The notes below the pieces were generated by a model. It was not told the origin of the DNA. It searched no databases and worked only from the letters and a program-made list of their open reading frames with translations. From positions 29,488 to 93,487 of the forward strand of contig JADJMS010000008.1 in assembly GCA_016709495.1 (NCBI GenBank): a DNA stretch of 64,000 nt. The letters run 5' to 3'. Source of the DNA: Candidatus Dechloromonas phosphorivorans (GTDB lineage Bacteria > Pseudomonadota > Gammaproteobacteria > Burkholderiales > Rhodocyclaceae). This document shows positions 18,106-27,248 of this stretch, piece by piece; positions within the stretch are counted from its first letter, which is position 1; every line of letters begins with the position of its first letter. The position numbers were made by a program, and so were the translations under genes.

Positions 18106-19459
18106 TTAATTCTGCGAATCGACGAAGCCACCACCCGCCAGGCTTTCAAAGCGCGTGTATTCACCAAGGAAGGCCAGGCGAACGGTTCCTGTCGGGCCGT
18201 TACGCTGCTTGCCGATGATCACTTCGGCAATGCCTTTATCTGGTGTATCGGGCTTGTAGTAATCCTCACGGTACATCATCAGAATCACGTCAGCATCCTG
18301 CTCGATAGCACCTGATTCGCGCAAGTCGGACATCATTGGCCGTTTGTCGGTACGCTCTTCAACCTTACGCGAAAGCTGCGACAGGGCAACAATCGGCACC
18401 TGTAGTTCCTTCGCCAGAGACTTGATCGAGCGTGAAATTTCAGAAACTTCAGTCGCACGATTCTCACCAGGCCGATTACCGCTCATCAACTGGATGTAGT
18501 CGATGACCAGCAGGCCAAGCTTGCCGCCATACTGCCGCGCCAGACGTCGGGCGCGGGCACGCAGGTTGGCCGGGGTCAAACCACCGGTTTCATCGATGTA
18601 GATCGGTGCTTCATGCAGCTTCCCGAGGGCAAACGAGAGCTTTGACCACTCGTCATCGGACATGCGGCCAGTGCGCAGGTTTTGTGAATTGAGACGACCG
18701 ATGGAAGCCAGCATCCGTGTCGCCAACTGGGCGCCACCCATTTCCATCGAGAAAATTCCGACCGGCAAACCACTGTCAACCGCAACATTCTCAGCAATAT
18801 TGAGTGCAAATGCCGTTTTGCCCATGGATGGGCGACCGGCGACGATGATCAGGTCACCCGGCTGGAAACCCGATGTTTTTTGGTCAAGATCGATATATCC
18901 CGTCGGCACTCCGGTAATGTCCGAAGGATTATCGCGATCATGCAACTCCTGAATCCGTTCAACCACCTGCGTTAACAGCGGATTGATATGGACAAAGCCG
19001 GTTGAGTGACCAGCCCCGGCTTCGGCGATGGCAAAAATTTTCGATTCCGCCTCGTCAAGCAGGAGTCGCCACCAGCTGGCGCAACACAGCGCGCTCGCGG
19101 ACAATTTCAGCATAGCGCCGAATATTCGCCGCAGAAGGCGTATTCGCTGCAAGCTCACCGAGATAAGCCAGGCCACCCGTCTTGTCACCATCACCCGCAG
19201 CATCAAGCGCTTCGGCGACGGTGACAACGTCAGCCGGTTTGGCTTTTTCCAGCAGGTTTTTGATCTGGCGGAAAATCCGCTTGTGCTCATCGCGATAAAA
19301 ATCGTTATCGCTAAGCAGATCGCCCATCCTGTCCCAGGCCTGATTATCGAGCATCAAACCACCGAGCACCGACTGCTCGGCCTCTATCGAATGCGGCGGC
19401 ACGCGCAAGTGGGCAAGGGAAGAATCGCTATACTGGTTTTTTGGGGGGCGTTGGTTCAT
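18106..19459 (-). pseudogene. dnaB: Replicative DNA helicase DnaB, out-of-frame gap
   Basis: DnaB, the hexameric 5'-3' replicative helicase. N-terminal domain: VPPHSIEAEQSVLGGLMLDN to AVLRQLVA. C-terminal RecA-like domain: TGVPTGYIDLDQKTSGFQPG, Walker A GRPSMGKTAFALNIA, LLVIDYIQLM, PIVALSQLSRKVEERTDKRP, ending RFESLAGGGFVDSQN. The two halves are out of frame near 19065. About 20 residues normally found between the N-terminal domain and LLDEAESKIFAIAE are absent, so this is a deletion of some 60 bases rather than one base. Because DnaB is essential, an assembly fault is the likeliest cause. It lies downstream of rplI with a terminator between. Confidence 0.9.
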
Positions 19460-19477
19460 GTTCAGGAGTTTAAATTA

Positions 19478-19505
19478 AAAAGGCCTCGCAACTGCGAGGC
19501 CTTTT
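19478..19505 (-). terminator. Intrinsic terminator of the rpsF-rplI operon
   Basis: Stem AAAAGGCCTCGCA / TGCGAGGCCTTTT between the rplI stop and the dnaB start, with T/A runs on both sides. dnaB therefore probably has its own promoter or depends on read-through. Confidence 0.85.
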
Positions 19506-19525
19506 GGTGTGAAGCAGAAGCCGAA

Positions 19526-19972
19526 TTACTCGGCAACCACAGCCACGGTGATGTTGGCCAGCACATCAGTGTGCAGGGCAACGTCTAGCGGGAATTCGCC
19601 GATGGCCTTGAGCGGGCCGTCCGGCATACGGATGCTGGCCTTATCAACAACGAAACCAGCTGCCTTGAGCGCATCAGCGATGTCGTTGGTACCAACAGAA
19701 CCAAACAGACGGCCATCCATACCGGCCTTGCGGGCAACGGTAACAGACACGCCAGCCATTTTGTCGGCAACGCCCTGGGCAGCAGCCAGCTTTTCAGCGG
19801 CCAGCTTTTCCAGTTCAGCGCGACGAACTTCGAATTCAGCCATCGCAGCCGGCGTTGCACGCTTGGCCATACGCTGGGGAATCAGATAGTTACGAGCGTA
19901 GCCATCCTTAACCTTGACGATATCGCCGAGGTTACCAAGATTCACAACCTTATCGAGCAGAATGATTTGCAT
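19526..19972 (-). CDS. rplI: 50S ribosomal protein L9
   Basis: 148 residues, full length. The N-terminal RNA-binding domain MQIILLDKVVNLGNLGDIVKVKDGYARNYLIPQ is the family signature, followed by the long connecting helix (EFEVRRAELEKLAAEKLAAAQ) and the C-terminal domain ending GEFPLDVALHTDVLANITVAVVAE. Last gene of rpsF-priB-rpsR-rplI, 15 bases after rpsR. Confidence 0.97.
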   Translation of the reverse strand: MQIILLDKVVNLGNLGDIVKVKDGYARNYLIPQRMAKRATPAAMAEFEVRRAELEKLAAEKLAAAQGVADKMAGVSVTVARKAGMDGRLFGSVGTNDIADALKAAGFVVDKASIRMPDGPLKAIGEFPLDVALHTDVLANITVAVVAE

Positions 19973-19987
19973 TTTTCGTCCCCTCGA

Positions 19988-20263
19988 TTATTGGTGAATG
20001 TCGGTGTAAGGCAGCAGAGCCAGGAAGCGGGCGCGCTTGATGGCGGTGCCCAATTGACGCTGATAACCAGCCTTGGTGCCCGTCAAACGAGCCGGCATGA
20101 TCTTGGCGTTTTCCTGGATGAATTCCTTGAGGATATCAACATCCATGTAGTTGATCTGTTCGACCTTTTCTGCCGTGAAGCGGCAGAATTTACGACGCTT
20201 GAACAAACCACCGCCGCGTTTCTTTTTCTTGTCGTCATCCTTCTTCTTGAAGAAGCGAGCCAT
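19988..20263 (-). CDS. rpsR: 30S ribosomal protein S18
   Basis: 91 residues. A Lys-rich start (ARFFKKKDDDKKKKRGGG) is followed by the S18 core KFCRFTAEKVEQINYMDVDILKEFIQ and AKIMPARLTGTKAGYQRQLGTAIKRARFLALLPYTD. S18 pairs with S6 on the platform of the small subunit, and both are encoded here. AAGGA lies just before the ATG, inside the end of priB. Confidence 0.97.
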   Translation of the reverse strand: MARFFKKKDDDKKKKRGGGLFKRRKFCRFTAEKVEQINYMDVDILKEFIQENAKIMPARLTGTKAGYQRQLGTAIKRARFLALLPYTDIHQ

Positions 20264-20565
20264 TTTTAATTCCTTCCAAAAATTCGAGTGTATTCACATG
20301 CAGTACGGGCGTTTTGCTGTTGCGCCCCTTGGCAGCCAGAAAACCAGTCACTTTGACCTCCCCTCCGAGGGGAGCTGCTTCCAGCCAGCGGGCGGTTTCA
20401 CCCAAGGCCAGTACAGCGATATCCAGTTCCACCAAGCGCTTTGACACCACTTTCAATCTGCGCGGAGCTATGTTGCAAGCGTCCTTCACTGACTGGCACT
20501 CCGGCTGGCGTGTAGCGCAAGCCTTTGCGCTCAACCAACTGACCGGAGAGAGTGATGCTGTTCAG
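20235..20565 (-). pseudogene. priB: Primosomal replication protein N (PriB), frame broken
   Basis: PriB is an OB-fold single-stranded-DNA-binding protein of the PriA restart primosome. The N-terminal half is read in one frame from about 20565 (NSITLSGQLVERKGLRYTPAG, then VPVSEGRLQHSSAQIESG) and the C-terminal half in another (VELDIAVLALGETARWLEAA, then PLGGEVKVTGFLAAKGRNSK and HVNTLEFLEG). The break is near 20440. The frame has no ATG: two stops sit directly before a CTG at 20565, which hints at another error or a non-standard start. The extension past EFLEG overlaps rpsR and is probably also due to an indel. The position between rpsF and rpsR is classic for priB. Confidence 0.85.
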
Positions 20566-20590
20566 CCGTTATTACCCGTACTAAAAAGAC

Positions 20591-20980
20591 TTAGGCAGCA
20601 GCCACTTCAGCCGGAGCGGCTTCAGCAGGTGCAGCATCCGCAGGCATCATCGACTTGGACTTCTCTTCCTTCATCATCGGGGAAGGAGCGGTCACGGCAG
20701 CCTTCATCTTGACGATGAGATGGCGCAGCACGGCGTCGTTGAACTTGAATGAATGCTCGAGTTCGTTCAGCGTTTCGCCGTCGCACTCGATGTTCATCAG
20801 AACATAATGGGCCTTGTGGATTTTCTGGATCGGGTAAGCCAGTTGGCGACGACCCCAGTCTTCCAGGCGATGAATCGTACCGCTCTTGGCAGTGACGATA
20901 GCGCGATAGCGCTCGACCATGCCGGGCACTTGTTCGCTTTGGTCCGGATGGACGATAAAAACTATTTCATAGTGGCGCAC
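20591..20980 (-). CDS. rpsF: 30S ribosomal protein S6
   Basis: 129 residues. The S6 fold is clear: MRHYEIVFIVHPDQSEQVPGM, DWGRRQLAYPIQKIHKAHYVLM, and HSFKFNDAVLRHLIVKM. An Ala/Pro-rich C-terminal tail (PADAAPAEAAPAEVAAA) extends it, as in other betaproteobacteria. First gene of the ribosomal block; the promoter should lie in 20981-21036. Confidence 0.97.
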   Translation of the reverse strand: MRHYEIVFIVHPDQSEQVPGMVERYRAIVTAKSGTIHRLEDWGRRQLAYPIQKIHKAHYVLMNIECDGETLNELEHSFKFNDAVLRHLIVKMKAAVTAPSPMMKEEKSKSMMPADAAPAEAAPAEVAAA

Positions 20981-21032
20981 GCAAGCTCCTTTTGGGTTGT
21001 ACCCTCCGCCATGCGTTTGCGGTAGGGCAAGG

Positions 21033-21070
21033 TTGAAAAGCCCGCGAGTATAACAGCTATCGCGGGCTTT
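21033..21070 (-). terminator. Intrinsic terminator after acyl-CoA dehydrogenase gene
   Basis: Stem AAAGCCCGCG / CGCGGGCTTT with a 14-base loop and a T-run in the minus direction. It isolates the fimV-acyl-CoA dehydrogenase transcript from rpsF. Confidence 0.8.
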
Positions 21071-21091
21071 GGGATAAAAACAGGGAGTTTC

Positions 21092-22873
21092 TTAGAAGCT
21101 GTCTTCTGCCATCTCCAGCGCGCCAGCACCGCCTGCCAGTACAGACTCAGACAAACCGGGTACTTGCGTCAGGAAATGATCGGCAAAAAAGCGGGTAGTC
21201 GCCAGCTTGGCAGACCAGAATGGATCCGTATCACCTGCCGCAATTTTTGCGCGGGCAATCACGGCTGTGCGCCCCATCTGCCAGCCTCCAGCCGTAATAC
21301 CCAACAAATGCAGGAAGGGCACAGCGCCGGCATGAGTGGCCTTGGGTTCGCTGGAGAAATTCTCAACGATCCAGAAAACTGCTTTCTCCAGCGCGTCGAC
21401 CGCAACATTTTGGCGCGCACCAATGCTGGCCAGCTCGCAATCAAGCTGGGCGGCGGCAGCACGCATGTCGGCGATGATGGCATTGATCGTCACACCCTTT
21501 TCGCGGGCAATCTTGCGACCGATCAGGTCATTGGCCTGAATCGCCGTCGTACCTTCATAGATCGTCGTGATACGGGCATCACGCAGGTGTTGTGCAGCAC
21601 CGGTTTCTTCGATGTAACCCATGCCGCCGTGCACCTGAACACCAAGCGAGGCGATATCGATGGCGCTTTCCGTACTCCAGCCCTTGACGACCGGAATCAT
21701 CAATTCAGCGAAAGCCTGACCTTGTTTGCGCGCCACTTCATCTGGATTACTGTGCGCGTTATCCTGAGCTGTGGCTGTTACATAGGCCAATGCACGCATT
21801 GCTTCGGTACGTGCACGCATCGACATAAGCATGCGCCGCACATCGGGATGCTTGATAATCGCCACTTTGGGACCGCCACGCACACCCAGCTCAGGCCCTT
21901 GAACTCTATCCCTGGCATAAGCAACAGCACGCTGATAGGCGCGCTCGGCATCACCCAAGCCTTCAAGGCCAACATTAAATCTTGCCGCGTTCATCATGAT
22001 GAACATGTATTCAAGGCCGCGATTTTCCTCGCCGACCAACGTACCGATAGCACCACCGTTGTCGCCAAAGGCCAAAACTGCGGTTGGGCTGCCGTGTATG
22101 CCGAGCTTGTGCTCGATCGAAACACAATACGCATCATTGCGTTCGCCCGGTGTGCCATCTGCTTTCAGCAGGAATTTGGGAACGACGAAGAGAGATATTC
22201 CCTTGACGCCTTCCGGCGCCGTTGGAGTACGGGCCAACACGAGATGCACGATGTTGTCCGCCATGTCATGCTCGCCATAGGTAATAAAAATCTTCTGCCC
22301 AAAAATCTTGAAAGTGCCATCACCAACGGGAACTGCGCGCGAACGCACCGCCGCCAGATCAGAGCCAGCCGACGGTTCGGTCAGATTCATCGTGCCAGTC
22401 CACTCTCCTGACACCAAATTGGGCAAATAGGCGGCTTTCTGTTCATCCGTACCTGCAATCATCAAGGCTTCAATCGCACCTTGCGTCAGCATCGGACAAA
22501 GGGAGAAGGCGTGATTAGAAGCCTTCCACATTTCACTCACTGCAGTAGAAAGCAAGCGTGGCAACCCCTGGCCGCCAAATTCCGGATCACAACCCAGGCC
22601 ATTCCAGCCATTATCAACAAACTGGCGGTAAGCTTCCTTGAAGCCGGGCGTCGTGGTGACAACCGTATCTTTCCATTTGGCGCCATTGGTGTCGCCAATA
22701 CGATTCAGGGGGGACAACACTTCGGCGGAGAAACGAGCCGCTTCTTCAAGAATGGCATCGACAACATCCGGGGTTGCCTCCTCACACCCCGGCAGAGCAA
22801 CCACTTGCTCCATACCAGCCAGTTCCTGCATGACGAAACGAATATCCTTTAGTGGTGCGCAGTACTCGCTCAT
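21092..22873 (-). CDS. Acyl-CoA dehydrogenase (long form with C-terminal domain)
   Basis: 593-residue FAD enzyme that oxidises an acyl-CoA or similar thioester and passes electrons to ETF, which is encoded 3.5 kb upstream on the same strand. Visible are MNLTEPSAGSDLAAV (FAD/substrate loop), the central beta domain FKIFGQKIFITYGEHDMADNI, QVHGGMGYIEETGAAQHLRDARITTIYEGTTAIQ with the catalytic Glu in IYEGT, and a C-terminal extra helical domain (PFLHLLGITAGGWQMGRTAV). The length and ending match the DmdC/FadE5-like subgroup, which includes 3-methylthiopropanoyl-CoA dehydrogenase, so the substrate is uncertain. Its start overlaps the fimV stop by 4 bases. Confidence 0.9.
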   Translation of the reverse strand: MSEYCAPLKDIRFVMQELAGMEQVVALPGCEEATPDVVDAILEEAARFSAEVLSPLNRIGDTNGAKWKDTVVTTTPGFKEAYRQFVDNGWNGLGCDPEFGGQGLPRLLSTAVSEMWKASNHAFSLCPMLTQGAIEALMIAGTDEQKAAYLPNLVSGEWTGTMNLTEPSAGSDLAAVRSRAVPVGDGTFKIFGQKIFITYGEHDMADNIVHLVLARTPTAPEGVKGISLFVVPKFLLKADGTPGERNDAYCVSIEHKLGIHGSPTAVLAFGDNGGAIGTLVGEENRGLEYMFIMMNAARFNVGLEGLGDAERAYQRAVAYARDRVQGPELGVRGGPKVAIIKHPDVRRMLMSMRARTEAMRALAYVTATAQDNAHSNPDEVARKQGQAFAELMIPVVKGWSTESAIDIASLGVQVHGGMGYIEETGAAQHLRDARITTIYEGTTAIQANDLIGRKIAREKGVTINAIIADMRAAAAQLDCELASIGARQNVAVDALEKAVFWIVENFSSEPKATHAGAVPFLHLLGITAGGWQMGRTAVIARAKIAAGDTDPFWSAKLATTRFFADHFLTQVPGLSESVLAGGAGALEMAEDSF

Positions 22874-24747
22874 GATGACTTTCTTTCCATTTCTTCAGTT
22901 TTGATCAAGGTTTCTTTAAGTTCGACAAGGAAAAGCATGTCCGAAACAACCTGCAAAGGGAAACCGGCACGCTTGCCTTCCCTGTTATCGCGCAAAAGTT
23001 GCTGTAAGTAAGCCACCACGTCGCCATCGCGCCAAAGATCGACAATCTGTTGCATGATGCGTGGCAAATCTTCAAGACTTGCCGCCTTTGGTTGCGCAGG
23101 CAGCGGTGGAACCGGTTGCCCAGCGTCATCCTCAAGCACCATGTCGATAGTGTGACGATTTAACGTTGGCTCAGAAGGATCCCACTGTTGAATCTCAACA
23201 TTGAAATGCTGATTCAGGTTACGCGCCACGTTATCGAACTCTTCGCGCAGCCCGGCCATGCGGTAAACATCCATTAGACGAATCCACGGTTGCAGGGCTT
23301 CCTGCGGATTGTGGTCAATATATTCCTGCAACGCCTGAGCGGCACCTTTGACGCGACCAAAAGATAGCATGATGTCAGCCAGTTCCATCACCGGATTGGC
23401 TTCAAAATGTTCATCAACGGTTGCCGCTGCTATCGACATCATCGAGTCAAAATTAGCTGACGGAAGCGGCTTCGGTGCAGCAACCGGAATCAAGGAGTTG
23501 TCATCGGCATCGAGCGGGAAATCAACCTGCATCGGCGCGCCCATTACCGCGGGGTCGACATTGAGATCAACACCACCCAACTCTTCATGCTCATCAATGC
23601 GTTGCGGATCAACCTCGAAATCGGGAGGAATCAGGCCCAGCTCATCTTCTTCAGCACGTTCCTGGCGTTCGCGATAATTGCGCCAACCCAACCAGCCGCC
23701 AATACCGAGCAAGGCAGCGAGCAGCAGCCCATAGAGCCCCCATTCAGAAACAAATGATTCTTCCGACTGAGCGGCAGCAGGCTTTACTGGCGGTTTTACC
23801 GGAACCGGCACGGTAGGTTGATTAACAGGCGACACCGACTGCGCGGTGGCTTCAACGGGGCCAGTGCCACCGGCAGGCAGCGCAGGAACAGTCACGCCCT
23901 GCTCAATTTTCTGAGTGATCTCGCTGGAGCGTTTTTGCAACTCGCTCAGCGAGGCTTCCAGATTTCGAAGTTTCTCTGCCGCTGCCAGCTGGGTTGTTGC
24001 CTGCTCGTTGAGTGCCAACAGAGTACGGAATTCGAGGCGCAGGATTTCTCGTTGCGCCTCCCCGATCGGCACGCCACTACCCACCACGGGTCGCATTTCA
24101 GTCGATAGACGAAGAGAAGGATCTCCGGCATCACCACTACCAGACAACATCAAACGGTCGGACATTGCACTAGCAGCCACATGGCGCTCAGTACGAGGTG
24201 CCGCAATTGCTTGCGCTAAAGGTTCTTCACGGCGTGGCGGTTTGACTCTGGGCGTAGAACGCTCACGGCGCGGCGGCACATCATCGGCAAAATTCAGCCG
24301 ATTGCGCGAGGCTCGCACCACGGGTAACACGGGATCACTGACGGGCTGCTCGGTCGGTTCCGGAGAAGCAAGAATGATGTAATTGCGAACCAGTTCGTGT
24401 CCGCAAGCAATATGAATTGAAAGCTGAACTATCGGATCACGCAAAGGCACTTCAGAACGAATTTCAAGGATGGGCGGGACACCTTTCCTAATCGAAAAGG
24501 TAGCCCGCTTAAGCCAGGGTAAATCATCGTTCCCAGAGGGCTGCTGCAGTCGAAAGCATGCTGGATCAAGCGGCTCTTTACCGGCACCAACAATCTCAAC
24601 CTCAAGACGTGGCCGATCACCCAGATTGGGTGTTGAGCGCAATTCACCAAGACCAAGCGCAAATACTTCGCCGGTCAAAACCAGCGACAAGGCTATAGCC
24701 GATAGGCGAAAAGCAAATTTATTCAACGACCCAGACCCCAATGACAT
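22870..24747 (-). CDS. fimV: FimV/HubP-like pilus and polar organising protein
   Basis: 625 residues. Signal sequence (FAFRLSAIALSLVLTGEVFA), then the FimV N-terminal domain LGLGELRSTPNLGDRPRLEV with a LysM-like segment expected around the following region, a coiled coil (LRLEFRTLLALNEQATTQLAAAEKLRNLE), a membrane helix (WGLYGLLLAALLGIGGWLGW, near residue 345) and a cytosolic acidic part with a TPR-like FimV C-terminal motif (ELADIMLSFGRVKGAAQALQEYI). The role in Pseudomonas is type IV pilus assembly and cAMP signalling, and in Vibrio polar organisation. I chose ATG 24747 over 24801, since it starts just before the signal. Confidence 0.85.
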   Translation of the reverse strand: MSLGSGSLNKFAFRLSAIALSLVLTGEVFALGLGELRSTPNLGDRPRLEVEIVGAGKEPLDPACFRLQQPSGNDDLPWLKRATFSIRKGVPPILEIRSEVPLRDPIVQLSIHIACGHELVRNYIILASPEPTEQPVSDPVLPVVRASRNRLNFADDVPPRRERSTPRVKPPRREEPLAQAIAAPRTERHVAASAMSDRLMLSGSGDAGDPSLRLSTEMRPVVGSGVPIGEAQREILRLEFRTLLALNEQATTQLAAAEKLRNLEASLSELQKRSSEITQKIEQGVTVPALPAGGTGPVEATAQSVSPVNQPTVPVPVKPPVKPAAAQSEESFVSEWGLYGLLLAALLGIGGWLGWRNYRERQERAEEDELGLIPPDFEVDPQRIDEHEELGGVDLNVDPAVMGAPMQVDFPLDADDNSLIPVAAPKPLPSANFDSMMSIAAATVDEHFEANPVMELADIMLSFGRVKGAAQALQEYIDHNPQEALQPWIRLMDVYRMAGLREEFDNVARNLNQHFNVEIQQWDPSEPTLNRHTIDMVLEDDAGQPVPPLPAQPKAASLEDLPRIMQQIVDLWRDGDVVAYLQQLLRDNREGKRAGFPLQVVSDMLFLVELKETLIKTEEMERKSS

Positions 24748-24769
24748 CAAATCACGTGAATTGTAGCTT

Positions 24770-25435
24770 CTATTTCTTTGCAAGATAAAGAGAATCGTCA
24801 AAAGCAGATACCCAGTTTGGACGGTAAACGACGAAAAGCGTCAAAACCATCCCGGACAACCAAGCTTCAGAAAAACCCAGCAAAATGAAATAAGGAAGAT
24901 ATTCGCTGGTCAGATAATCAAAATCGTAGGCTTCGGACACTCCCATAAACAGTGTCGAAACGAGACCAACAGACAACACCGTCAAAGCCGCGCCAAAAAA
25001 GCCATTTGCAAATATGAATACGAAAAAATGTTTGGGTAAATAGCGCTTCACCAGGCGTGTGATGAGATCACTGACCAGCACAGCAAAACACGCCATAATC
25101 AAGGCATTGATGGCAAAAGCAAAAAAACCGGCCGAGCCATTCAAAGTTACACCCGAAAGCACAACTGATAGACCGATAAATGCCAGATGACGGCCAAAAC
25201 ATAAGGTAAAAACGGTTGCGCCAAGCAGGTGCAACGAAAGTCCCGGCTTGACGCCAGCCTTCATGCTCCAGATCACGGTCAGCATGACGATCATGCCAAG
25301 CCAGACATTGATCTGCTCATTGTCCTGCAAACGCGCCCAAGGGGCACGCCAAACAGAAAGGGCGAAGAGTGGAATCCAGACAGCCCAAGCCGCCCAGTAC
25401 CACGCTTCGCCCAACAGGTTGTCCGGTAGATTCAC
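24770..25435 (-). CDS. Integral membrane protein, ECF/CbiM-like permease family
   Basis: 221 residues with about six membrane helices. The block GVKPGLSLHLLGATVFTLCFGRHLAFIG resembles the COG3235/CbiM-like 'energy-coupling factor permease' group, whose members carry metal ions (Ni/Co) in the characterised cases. The His residues LSLHLLG and GRHLAF would be ligand candidates. No ATPase or small partner subunit is nearby, so transport activity is only inferred. Lies between etfA and fimV on the same strand, 9 bases from etfA. Confidence 0.65.
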   Translation of the reverse strand: MNLPDNLLGEAWYWAAWAVWIPLFALSVWRAPWARLQDNEQINVWLGMIVMLTVIWSMKAGVKPGLSLHLLGATVFTLCFGRHLAFIGLSVVLSGVTLNGSAGFFAFAINALIMACFAVLVSDLITRLVKRYLPKHFFVFIFANGFFGAALTVLSVGLVSTLFMGVSEAYDFDYLTSEYLPYFILLGFSEAWLSGMVLTLFVVYRPNWVSAFDDSLYLAKK

Positions 25436-25444
25436 CGGCGTATT

Positions 25445-26377
25445 TTAGCCGACAGCAGACTCCAGTTGCGGAACCAGTTCGAACAGATCACCGACCAAGC
25501 CATAATCGGCCACCTGAAAGATAGGCGCATCGGGATCCTTGTTGATCGCCACGATGAACTTCGACTCCTTCATCCCGGCCAGATGCTGAATCGCGCCGGA
25601 GATGCCGACCGCAATATAAAGCTGCGGCGCAACGATCTTGCCGGTTTGCCCGACCTGATAGTCGTTCGGCACAAAGCCGGCATCAACCGCAGCACGGGAA
25701 GCGCCCAGTGCCGCACCCAGCTTGTCGGCGAGCGGTTCAAGCAGCTTGTGATAGTTCTCGCCACTGCCCAGACCACGACCACCGGAAACGATGATCTTGG
25801 CGGCACCGAGTTCAGGACGCTCGGACTTGGTCAGTTCGCGATTGGTCAGGGTGGTCTGGTTGGTGTCATTGGCGGCAGCAATGGCTTCGACAGCCGCACT
25901 GCCACCAGACATTGCGGCATCAAAGGCGGTTGACCGTACCGTAATGACTTTGATCTTGTCGGCACTCTGCACCGTCGCCAGTGCATTGCCGGCGTAGATC
26001 GGACGAATGAAGGTGTCGGCGGATTCAACGCCGGTGATTTCGGAGATCTGGGCAACATCAAGCAGGGCGGCGACGCGCGGCAGGAGGTTTTTGCCGAAGG
26101 TGGTGGCCGGCGCGAGGATGTGGCTGTAGTTGCCGGCCTGGGCGATGACCAGTGCCGTGAGGTTCTCGGCGGTCTGGTTTTGGTAGTGAGCGGCGTCGGC
26201 GACTTTGACGCTGCTCACACCTTGCAAACTGGCGGCTTGTTGGGCGGCGCCGCCACAGTTGCTGCCGGCGACGAGAATGTGGATGTTACCCCCAATTTTG
26301 CTGGCGGCCGTCACGGTGTTGAGGGTGGCGGCTTTGAGACTTTGGTGGTCGTGTTCGGCGATTACGAGAATAGTCAT
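25445..26377 (-). CDS. etfA: Electron transfer flavoprotein alpha subunit
   Basis: 310 residues. ETF-alpha carries FAD and takes electrons from acyl-CoA dehydrogenases to ETF-quinone oxidoreductase. N-terminal half: ILVIAEHDHQSLKAATLNTV. The C-terminal FAD domain has AAKIIVSGGRGLGSGENYHKLLE, GASRAAVDAGFVPNDYQVGQTGKIVAPQLYIAVGISGAIQHLAGM and AINKDPDAPIFQVADYGLVGDLFELVP, the full set of family motifs. Two bases after etfB, so clearly one transcript. Confidence 0.97.
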   Translation of the reverse strand: MTILVIAEHDHQSLKAATLNTVTAASKIGGNIHILVAGSNCGGAAQQAASLQGVSSVKVADAAHYQNQTAENLTALVIAQAGNYSHILAPATTFGKNLLPRVAALLDVAQISEITGVESADTFIRPIYAGNALATVQSADKIKVITVRSTAFDAAMSGGSAAVEAIAAANDTNQTTLTNRELTKSERPELGAAKIIVSGGRGLGSGENYHKLLEPLADKLGAALGASRAAVDAGFVPNDYQVGQTGKIVAPQLYIAVGISGAIQHLAGMKESKFIVAINKDPDAPIFQVADYGLVGDLFELVPQLESAVG

Positions 26378-26379
26378 GA

Positions 26380-27129
26380 TCAGATCACCTTGGCTTCGTT
26401 CTTGAGTTTGTTGACCAGTTCGGCGACATCGGCAACGCGGATGCCCGCACTGCGTTTGGCAGGTTCAGCGACTTTGAGGGTGGTGAGGCGCGGGGCGACA
26501 TCGACACCGAGATCGGCGGGCTTGACGGTGTCAAGCGGCTTTTTCTTGGCTTTCATGATGTTGGGTAGCGTCGCGTAGCGCGGTTCGTTGAGGCGCAGGT
26601 CGGTGGAGACGACGGCCGGCAGATTCATTTCGAGGGTTTCAAGGCCGCCGTCGATTTCGCGGGTGACGGTGGCTTTGCCACCGGCGATGACGACCTTGGA
26701 GGCGAAGGTGGCTTGCGGCCAGTTTTGCAGGGCGGCGAGCATCTGGCCGGTCTGGTTGGCGTCGTCGTCGATGGCTTGTTTGCCGCAGATGACGAGTTGC
26801 GGGGCTTCTTTGGCACAGAGGGCTTGCAGGAGCTTGGCGACGGCGAGGGGCTGGAGGTCGGCGTCGGTTTCAACGAGGATGGCGCGGTCAGCACCGATGG
26901 CCAGCGCGGTGCGCAGGGTTTCCTGGCAGGCGGCAACGCCGCAAGAAACAGCGATGACTTCGGTGGCGATGCCGGCTTCTTTGAGACGGACGGCTTCTTC
27001 GATGGCGATTTCGTCGAAGGGGTTCATGCTCATCTTGACGTTGGCGAGGTCAACACCACTGCCATCGGCTTTGACGCGAATCTTGACGTTGTAGTCCACT
27101 ACCCGTTTTACGGGAACGAGAATTTTCAC
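26380..27129 (-). CDS. etfB: Electron transfer flavoprotein beta subunit
   Basis: 249 residues. MKILVPVKRVVDYNVKIRVK and NPFDEIAIEEAVRLKEAG are the family opening, then VICGKQAIDDDANQTGQMLAAL, the ETF-beta signature that holds AMP, and the recognition-loop region around RYATLPNIMKAKKKPLDTV, which docks the partner dehydrogenase. First gene of etfBA, divergent from the TetR gene. The 116-base spacer holds a candidate operator. Confidence 0.97.
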   Translation of the reverse strand: MKILVPVKRVVDYNVKIRVKADGSGVDLANVKMSMNPFDEIAIEEAVRLKEAGIATEVIAVSCGVAACQETLRTALAIGADRAILVETDADLQPLAVAKLLQALCAKEAPQLVICGKQAIDDDANQTGQMLAALQNWPQATFASKVVIAGGKATVTREIDGGLETLEMNLPAVVSTDLRLNEPRYATLPNIMKAKKKPLDTVKPADLGVDVAPRLTTLKVAEPAKRSAGIRVADVAELVNKLKNEAKVI

Positions 27130-27220
27130 TGCTCTCTCCTTTGTGTTCGGTTAATTTTGTTCAAAACGTTTTGTCTGTTTGACAGACGATCACTCAATCC
27201 GCACAATGACCATACTGTGT

Positions 27221-27248
27221 CGTATGGAAACGCATACGGTAGCGTATG
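27221..27248. promoter_or_regulatory. Candidate TetR operator between etfB and tetR
   Basis: Three CGTATG/CATACG half-sites at 27221-27226, 27233-27238 and 27243-27248. The first two form an inverted repeat around 6 bases; the third includes the start codon of the TetR gene. Suggests autoregulation and control of etfBA. Not tested. Confidence 0.5.

Noticed and set aside
21164..22411. 415-codon frame antisense to acyl-CoA dehydrogenase
   Set aside because: Shadow frame of a strongly conserved gene; no domain visible.
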